64,000 bases of DNA from Zhengitettix transpicula. Lineage: Eukaryota; Arthropoda; Insecta; Orthoptera; Tetrigidae. A program made the position numbers and the translations under genes. The first letter of the stretch is position 1; every line of letters begins with the position of its first letter. The stretch spans positions 39,641,895 to 39,705,894 of the forward strand of contig CM073590.1 of assembly GCA_037074705.1 (NCBI GenBank), in the 5' to 3' direction. The notes under the pieces are model-generated. The model was not told the origin of the DNA. It did no database searches and saw only the letters and a list, made by a program, of their open reading frames with translations. Shown here piece after piece: positions 57,903-64,000 of this stretch.

Positions 57903-58165
57903 GCATTGAGTCATTGTTTGTCAACAAAAATGTTAAATATACCGGCGTTTCGTCCTTTTTTTTCGACCTTTTCATTTTTAATAACCTTATGCATCAATCA
58001 AGCAGAAAATTTTCGGTTGCAGTAGACAAGGCAGAAAATCCTTCCCTATAAATATTTTGCTTGATTTATATAAAATAATTAAACCTGAAGACATCCTAAA
58101 AAAACGACGAAACGTCCGTATATGTGTTTTTGTTCATAAACATAATGTGCTGACTCAAGGCCGTT
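57903..58165. mobile_element. Foldback element FB-57.9 with hammerhead-like arms
   Basis: The left arm has CATTGAGTCA, TCAACAAAAATGT and ACCGGCGTTTCGTCC. It is mirrored by the right arm GACGAAACGTCCGT, TTTTTGTTCATAAAC and TGACTCAAGG. It lies about 90 bp beyond the end of the Penelope-like relic. The right flank CAAGGCCGT is also seen beside FB-4.7. Confidence 0.72.
58085..58116 (+). ncRNA. Hammerhead-like motif on FB-57.9 right arm, mirrored on left
   Basis: CTGAAGA (58085-58091) is an exact CTGANGA. It is followed by CATCCTAAAAAAACGAC with poor pairing and GAAACGTCC (58109-58117). The left arm on the minus strand (57974-57946) reads GAAAAGGTCG, A-run, GGACGAAACGCC. Confidence 0.4.
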
Positions 58166-58479
58166 TGGTTATTTAATTTTGTTTTTATAAATTTCCATTA
58201 TAACCCTAAGTATTTAATTAGGTTTATATCCGGTAAAAAAACATTTGTATGCAGAAATGAGATAGGGCGACTGTTTTGCGGCAATTTTTCGTCAAATACA
58301 AATAGATGAATTTACTTACATTCAAATTTAAATTTTAATAGGTCAGTCAATTAAGTGCCCAATGAATCATAAAAAAAATGTTATGAAACACGATCTCTGC
58401 AAGAATTTCCCATTTAGAATTACACTTCCTGTTACAGAAAGGTACATAAATTAACATTACATAGCCTATATATATTGTA
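58166..58479. other. No feature recognised
   Basis: AT-rich spacer between the foldback and the LTR-like array. Confidence 0.4.
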
Positions 58480-59951
58480 ATGATAAAAGGGAAATTAAAA
58501 TAATTAATAATTAGAGACTATTGAACTGAATTGTTACCAGCGAACACACAGAGATATAATAATGGACGAGAATATTGAACAGGCCAAGACATTGTTAGAC
58601 AATAGCGCGCGTAAATTGATGGAGTAATGAGTCAGCCACGAGACATTGCTGAGTACGGAAGGAATTATAATTTGTTAGTCAGCCACGAAACATTGTTCAG
58701 TACGGAGGAAATTGAAATTTAGCAGTCTGCAATCAGAGGCTGATGATTTTGTGGTAGAGCTCTCCAGTTTTCCGTTGCAAGTTCCCGATGATTGGCAGAG
58801 AGCACAGAATACAAGGCGTATTAATACAGTTATTCAGATCTTAAACAGTAAACAGAGATTTGTTAGCGTACGGCGTGTGATCGACAAACAATTAAAAATA
58901 CACAACGAGAAACACATCAACAGAGTTTTTAAGTGTTTGCAAACTAAAATGAAATAGAATCAGTGTTACATGGCCTGTTCATAAGTGTTCCAGGTGAAAG
59001 TTTTTTTTAGGTAACAGGCTACATGAGGGTAATCCACATGGTGGCAACTCCCCTTTAATAGCATAGGGAGGGAATTGAAATGGGGGATGTGGAAGGGTAG
59101 AGGAAGGGTTAAATAGGGCTCCCGGGTTATATATTAAGGATCCTACCCGGCATTCGCCTAAATAAATGCAGGGAAAACCCTAGAAAAACCTGCATCAGGT
59201 AGGTCGGGCATTAGATACTTGTCCCACGCCCTTCCGATAGCGGGAGAGGAGTTTGCTGTGGGGACGCAGCATTCCCTTCTCCGTGCCTCGACCAGTTTAA
59301 GAGGCAGCTAACCGACTATTCCAATGGGAATAGCGGACAACTCTTACCGTATGCCCTAGGTATGTGACCCCGCAACATACACCTCTCAGAACAGGCCGGG
59401 GTGCCTCGGCTCGTGGGAACCTTAGTTCAAAAACGGAGAGGTTCCATCACCCTAAGGTGCGTTGCAGAATCTTTAAAAATTTGCCCGGTACCAGTACAAA
59501 CAGTGAGTAAAAAGGAAACATTCGAATTAAAATTTTAAACGTTAATAAAAGTAGAATATCGTCAGATTTCGATTTCATTTAGTTTTATTTCCTTTTTATT
59601 CGATTACATTTCGAGAGTTAATTAAATATATTTGTCAATAGTAAATTGTAAAATTAATTATTCTTTATTTAAAAGGCCCAATAAAGACCCTGAGGTAGGA
59701 GAAAAGGATGTTTTGTATAAATTTGTTGTAAAGTTCAGAAAGTAATTTGTTTTGTAATGTAAAATAGTGTGCATATAAACTAATTATTTAATTAAATTAA
59801 ATAAATGTTATTATTTCATGCTCCTTTCATTTGATAATTTTCAATTATTAGTTCAATTTAATTAATTATCTTCATTATTGAGTAACCACATTTTGATAAC
59901 TTAACGTATGGAGAATCAAATCATTTCAATTACTATTATTATTTCTTACTA

Positions 59952-59952
<1 letters not shown>
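58480..59952 (+). mobile_element. LTR-like element A (carries a nested family S copy)
   Basis: Starts TTGTAATGATAAAAGG after CTATATATA and ends near CTTACTAC before a TA tract. It includes ACATGGCCTGTTC (58968), GGTACCAG followed by GTGAGTA (59503), GTCAGATTTCG (59560) and CCCAATAAAGACCCTGAG (59676-59693). A family S copy sits inside at 58999-59440. An 81-codon ORF (58712-58957, beginning MKFSSLQSEADDFVVELSSF) is present. I do not recognise it and it may be incidental. Length without the insert is about 1.0 kb. Confidence 0.5.
58999..59440 (-). mobile_element. Family S retroposon copy 9 (nested in element A)
   Basis: On the minus strand it runs from CTCCGTTTTTGAACTAAGG through GGGCATACGGTAAGAGTTG to TTACCTAAAAAAAAC. 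It matches copy 6 closely apart from its shorter 5' end. A clear target duplication was not seen. Confidence 0.88.

Positions 59953-59996
<44 letters not shown>
59953..59996. repeat. (TA)n tract between LTR-like elements A and B
   Basis: Uninterrupted TA run. The ORF across it is an artefact. Confidence 0.95.
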
Positions 59997-60000
<4 letters not shown>

Positions 60001-61191
60001 AATTACCAGCTCAGAAGGATAGGAATTCTGTTCTTATTTTTGTCAGATTTGTTTACGAACTCTGACCGGGGATCCTTGAGTGGTTGGTACATATAAAAAA
60101 AATCATGATAAAATTATGGATAAGTGACTTTTAGAGATGGGAAGGACTATAATTAGGGCTAATAGTGTGACCAACATCTGGACGACGGAATTCTAATGGT
60201 ATAAAATGACAGAAGGTTGTTTGGACGATGTAATTATATTGAAAGGAAACGTTTAATTTAATTGATTGAGTGGGTCTCGGAGCGGGAGTACAGCAACAGA
60301 TAGTGCTCTTTGGCGAAAGTGGAAATGCAAAAACTGTGAAAAATAAGGGAATATTCGGGAGCCCGGATATAAATAAGAGGGCAGTTGGAAGAACTACCTT
60401 CCTCTACCCTTCCGCATCCCCCCTTTCAAATCCTTTCCTATGCTATTAAAGGGGAGTTGCCCAACGTGGATTACCCTCACGTAGCCTGTTGCCCTAAAAA
60501 ACAATAAAAAAAACAATTGAGGAGCTCATTGTCATTTCGTGTTGGAGAGGAGACGGACGTGTCAGCGGGAAGAAATCGTTGGTGCAGGTCCGCAGGGCGG
60601 ACGCAGGGCCGAGAGTAATCAGCTGGAAATCAGTCATCAACAGTTGGGAGTTTCATCGTGGAGGTCTGTCTGAAAGCAGAGTTGTTTGAATTCGTCGAGA
60701 GGGTGACGTCGTCAAGAGGAGGTGGCTGTGAAAGCAGAGTGTGAGCGCAGCCTGGTGCCTTTTAAGCCTGTATGAAGTGAGTGTGTGGACCAGAGAGCGT
60801 GTAAGTTTATTTTTCTGAATTAATAATTGTAAATTGCTAATAAAGGGTAAAAAGTGTCAGATTACGTCTCATTTCGTCTCATTTCGTTTCAATCGTTTCA
60901 TTTGTTTCACTCGTTTCAATCATTTTAATTATTTCGTTTCAATCATTTCGTTTTTCATTTATTGTAATTGTATTTGTTTAATTGTAACATTTTGTACCGT
61001 TTCCTTATCAACCCAGTAAAGACCTTGAGGGTACCGAGTCCAATTATTTAAATTGTATTCTAGGTAAATAAAATTGTTTTGATTTATAAAATTTCATCAT
61101 ATTTGTGTAATTGTCAATTTGTGTTACAATAAAAAATAATTGTTTGTTTAAATTGGTAGTTATATTTTATTTTATTTGAGATATTACAACA
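59997..61191 (+). mobile_element. LTR-like element B (carries a family S fragment)
   Basis: Starts TTGTAATTACCAGCTC and ends GATATTACAAC, both next to TA tracts. TATA-like GGATATAAATAAGAGGG (60363-60379), a purine-rich leader (GGAGAGGAGACGGACG, 60541-60560), GTAAGTTT (60799), CAGATTACGTC (60858) and CCCAGTAAAGACCTTGAG (61011-61028). The family S fragment at 60396-60512 lies just after the TATA box, separating it from the leader, so this copy is probably inactive. No gag or pol coding sequence. Confidence 0.55.
60396..60512 (+). mobile_element. Family S retroposon copy 10 (3' 117 bp only)
   Basis: Contains CTTCCTCTACCCTTCCGCAT, TATTAAAGGGGAGTTGCCC and GTAGCCTGTTGCCC, then an A-rich tail CCTAAAAAACAATAAAAAA. 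The strong 5' truncation supports a target-primed insertion. Confidence 0.9.
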
Positions 61192-61210
61192 TATATATAT
61201 ATATACATAT
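61192..61210. repeat. (TA)n tract between LTR-like elements B and C
   Basis: CATATATATATATATACATA joins the end of B to the start of C directly. Confidence 0.9.
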
Positions 61211-62172
61211 TGTAGTAATTAGTAATTAATTCATTATTATAATTAGGAAATTGATTGTAGAGGACTTATTATTGGATATAAAGCATACGCCGCAACACAT
61301 ACGCGGCGACACAAAGAATGTATTGTTGGAGTTGAGAAAGCAGTACACGCTCAAAATCTACGAGACGAACGGGCAGTCAACGGCGAGAAGCGAAACGAAA
61401 AAGTTGGACGGCAGACACAGATGCAGGCAGACATCAATTCAGCAAATTCATAGTATAGTCTGCGGATCCCAAATTATGAGTAGGGCTATCTAGGAAGTCC
61501 AACGGCGAGATATAATAGTTTAAATAAAACGCAAGTAAACAGTTTGACAGAGAGACTTATGAAATCGTAGTTTGGAAGCAGAAGTTTTGCTTCACAAACT
61601 GAACTAATTTTTCGTATCGAGAGACTTCAAGGAGATCTACGTCCGGAAACTGGCTGAGGGTGAGATAATCCAAGTTCCAGAATAGCAGAGATCCAGAGCA
61701 GCTACCGTGTGTTCGAATTCGAATGAGTAGAATCAGTGATATCCCCAAATCGTGTGCACAGAAAAACCAAAAACGAGACCTGGGCGGCCGTAAGTAGAAA
61801 ACTCTAAAATTGATTGTAAACCACTTTTTAAAAGATATGTCAGATCGTTCTTTAATTATTTCGTTTCTTTAATTATTCACTTCGTTAATTATTTACTTCT
61901 TTAGATGTTTAGTTATTTAATTTAAATTCAATCTTTAATCTTATTTTCGTCCGCAACAAAATTCGTCGAGGTTCAGACGAATTAACTTCAATAAAAAGCT
62001 AAATGTAATTATGATGATTGTATAAAATTCACCCATTTATCAAACCCAGATATAGACCCTGAGATTCCAAATATTATTGTATTTTAAAATTGTTAATAAA
62101 ATTGTTAGTTTTTTCACGTAATAGTTCTTTTTATTCAGCCATCATTTGTAGTTATATATTAAATTATTACAA
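61211..62172 (+). mobile_element. LTR-like element C
   Basis: Starts TTGTAGTAATTAG and ends AAATTATTACAA before TATATAG. TATA-like GGATATAAAGC (61273), CCGTAAGTAG (61786), GTCAGATCG (61839), and CCCAGATATAGACCCTGAG (62045-62063, poly(A) signal decayed). The ORF 61251-61493 has no domain. Head-to-tail with B. Confidence 0.5.
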
Positions 62173-64000
62173 TATATAGCCTAATTATTAATTATATCTC
62201 AATCTTACTTCAATATTCTATTAATTTTTTGTTCCGAAAAAATGTGCTACAAAACTTTTCTGAAAATATAAACAAAGACAATATATTTGTGGGATGTGTA
62301 CCCACGCTACCAAAATTATATGTTTTTTATTTGTAGACATATCTAAGAAAAGATAAAACTAGTAAGCGTGATTTTGAATCTATCATCATGTGACCTTCTA
62401 TAAGTGAATAAGTCATGCGTATTACCAACCAAATTAATTGGTCCATGCCTGAATGATGTAACATTTTACCATTACATATCTGTATCGAGCCCGCTTGGAC
62501 GTTGTCGATAAACTGTATGAACAATTAAATACAGATAAAGGTATTTATTGTGTGCCCTCGCGCAATTTACAATAAAGCGAAAATTTTCCATTCAGTAATA
62601 AAGTCCCTTTATTACGACTGCGGAGTACCACTTCAATTTTAAGCTTACAAAATCGGTTGCGACCGATTCATTGGGGAAGTGGGGTTGCACTGTTGCTCTA
62701 CATGCTAAATGACGTACGATCACATATCAACGAGGGGAATACAGACATTGTAGCGGGGATCAAATAATCACGGTCATTAGACTCAACGAACTACTAATAT
62801 TACAACGTATCGCCTCTCAGGCTAATAGCTGCCTTTACAATTTTTATACATGCGATATTACAGAAATATGCATGGTATTTTGAAACATTGAAGTTATTTA
62901 AAAATGCATGCTTTTATCGAAGTCTCATATTATTTAGTATTGGTTTATTTTAAAGCAATGTTTGAATTGAATTATACGTATTAAAATTGTAGTTACGGAT
63001 ATAAAATACGATTATGTTCTTTATACCAAAAATTTAATACTCTAGTCATAAATGAATAAATTTGTTTTGAAGGATGAAATTTAAGCAAATCGTTTGGTTA
63101 GGTTTTTTTAAAACAATATATTGCTACAGCAGTTTTATAAAAATTATTATTTGTAAATAACTTTATTAAATTATTACTAATTTATGACAATTAAATATCT
63201 CCGCCACAGTAGCAAGCCTCCTGTGTATTTAATTATTTAACTACTAAATACATATATTTATTATATTCATTTTAGGCCCGAGGTCCGTTAAAATTCCTGC
63301 ACATTATAAAAAATTTATCTTAACTAGCTTCAGTCTGTAAAACATTGTATGAGTAGTGATAGAAATCTTCTGAGAGCATACTAGTGACATTCACTTTAGT
63401 AATTTTTGTCTTTGACTGACCAAAGAATTTTAACTTTCATCTCTGTCAACACTACCGAAAATTTACATAGTGTTTTTCTATACATGGCAAAAATTAAAAA
63501 CAATGGTTCTTAATGCGCAAGAAGGAAAAGAAAATCGTCTCAAAGGTAAACTTTTCGTACCGTTAAAACGCTTTAGTGAAGGTTTAACCAAACCAGAGAA
63601 TCAGCTCATGACGCCATTAGCGTTACTGAAATCCTTACATTATAGTTATCAAAATTCAAGCGTTGGCCTACAAAAGAAATTGCGTAATGCGTGAAACCCT
63701 TTAAACGTTGACGTTTTTTAGTTGAATCGCTGTATTCAATTTAGAAGAGTGCAATAAATACCGTACTTTTTTTTGGTAATTTAACAGGTGAATATATAAT
63801 ATATTTGGATATACGGAGAAGACGAGACTTTGGCCCGCTGTGAACGCGACTTTATTATGTGACGTAGTAAATTATGGGTATTTAGCTCTTATGTAATAAA
63901 TTATATCTCACAAAGAATCGCACTATATAAAATTATTTAAAATACTTCAGGTTTTAACAAAACATTCCAAATTAAATAAATTTAACACATTAATACCAAA
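62173..64000. other. AT-rich stretch, nothing recognised
   Basis: A 74-codon plus ORF at 63470-63694 (beginning MFFYTWQKLKTMVLNAQEGK) has fairly even codon use but no domain I know, and no neighbouring gene supports it. The minus ORF 62327-62524 is chance-like. Confidence 0.35.

Noticed and set aside
63470..63694. 74-codon ORF at the right edge as a gene
   Set aside because: Codon use looks even, but there is no domain, no splice context and no neighbour support; left only as a note.
1..64000. Bacterial, phage or organelle origin
   Set aside because: No operon-like ORFs, ribosome-binding sites or long genes; eukaryotic retroelements and microsatellites throughout.

Overview
The window looks like AT-rich nuclear DNA from an arthropod, most likely an insect with a large, repeat-laden genome. 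Evidence: no dense or operon-like ORFs, long TA, TG and TATC microsatellites, and many decayed insect-type transposons (Penelope-like, Jockey-like and RNase H-bearing non-LTR, mariner, Tc1-like, LTR). I recognise no complete host gene. The two host-coding candidates are weak: a 47-residue signal-peptide-like ORF ending at a possible splice donor (46048-46191, +) and a 151-residue unidentified ORF (54940-55395, -).

Layout. 0.7-7.8 kb: microsatellite, a Jockey-like LINE relic split by a Penelope-like terminal cluster (2988-3361), two foldback elements (4.7 and 6.4 kb), a GC-rich TAAT-bearing island, and the first copy of a dispersed A-tailed retroposon called family S here. 11.2-12.2 kb: LINE relic with RNase H. 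17.1-19.0 kb: composite repeat, tandem array and an LTR-like element. 21.7-24.0 kb: LTR with a tRNA-Leu-type primer-binding site, five family S units and an RNase H fragment. 27.7-38.8 kb: more family S, a mariner MITE, foldbacks, a tRNA-like SINE head, Tc1-like and mariner relics. 40.8-45.6 kb: two LTR-like elements, a foldback and a third LINE. 50.6-51.9 kb: 1.2-kb foldback. 56.3-62.2 kb: a Penelope-like element with RT and GIY-YIG remnants, a foldback, and three LTR-like elements in a row separated by TA tracts.

The most interesting pattern is a set of six short foldback structures (3.0, 4.7, 6.4, 30.7, 42.6 and 57.9 kb). Each carries a motif of the type CTGANGA - stem - GAAAC on one or usually both arms, and every motif points outward. 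This is the core of the hammerhead ribozyme, which is known from Penelope-like element termini, and a full Penelope-like relic ending in a similar motif lies next to one of them. I infer a family of short inverted-twin elements made of Penelope-like termini. The individual motifs are degenerate, so activity is not claimed.

A second pattern is a set of 0.7-1.5 kb LTR-like elements flanked by (TA)n, sharing a GTAAGT-like site, a GTCAGA block and a poly(A)-like AATAAAGACCCTGAG block. A third is a series of GC-elevated, TAAT-containing islands in the AT-rich background that could be conserved regulatory elements near an out-of-window developmental gene. That last idea is inference only.
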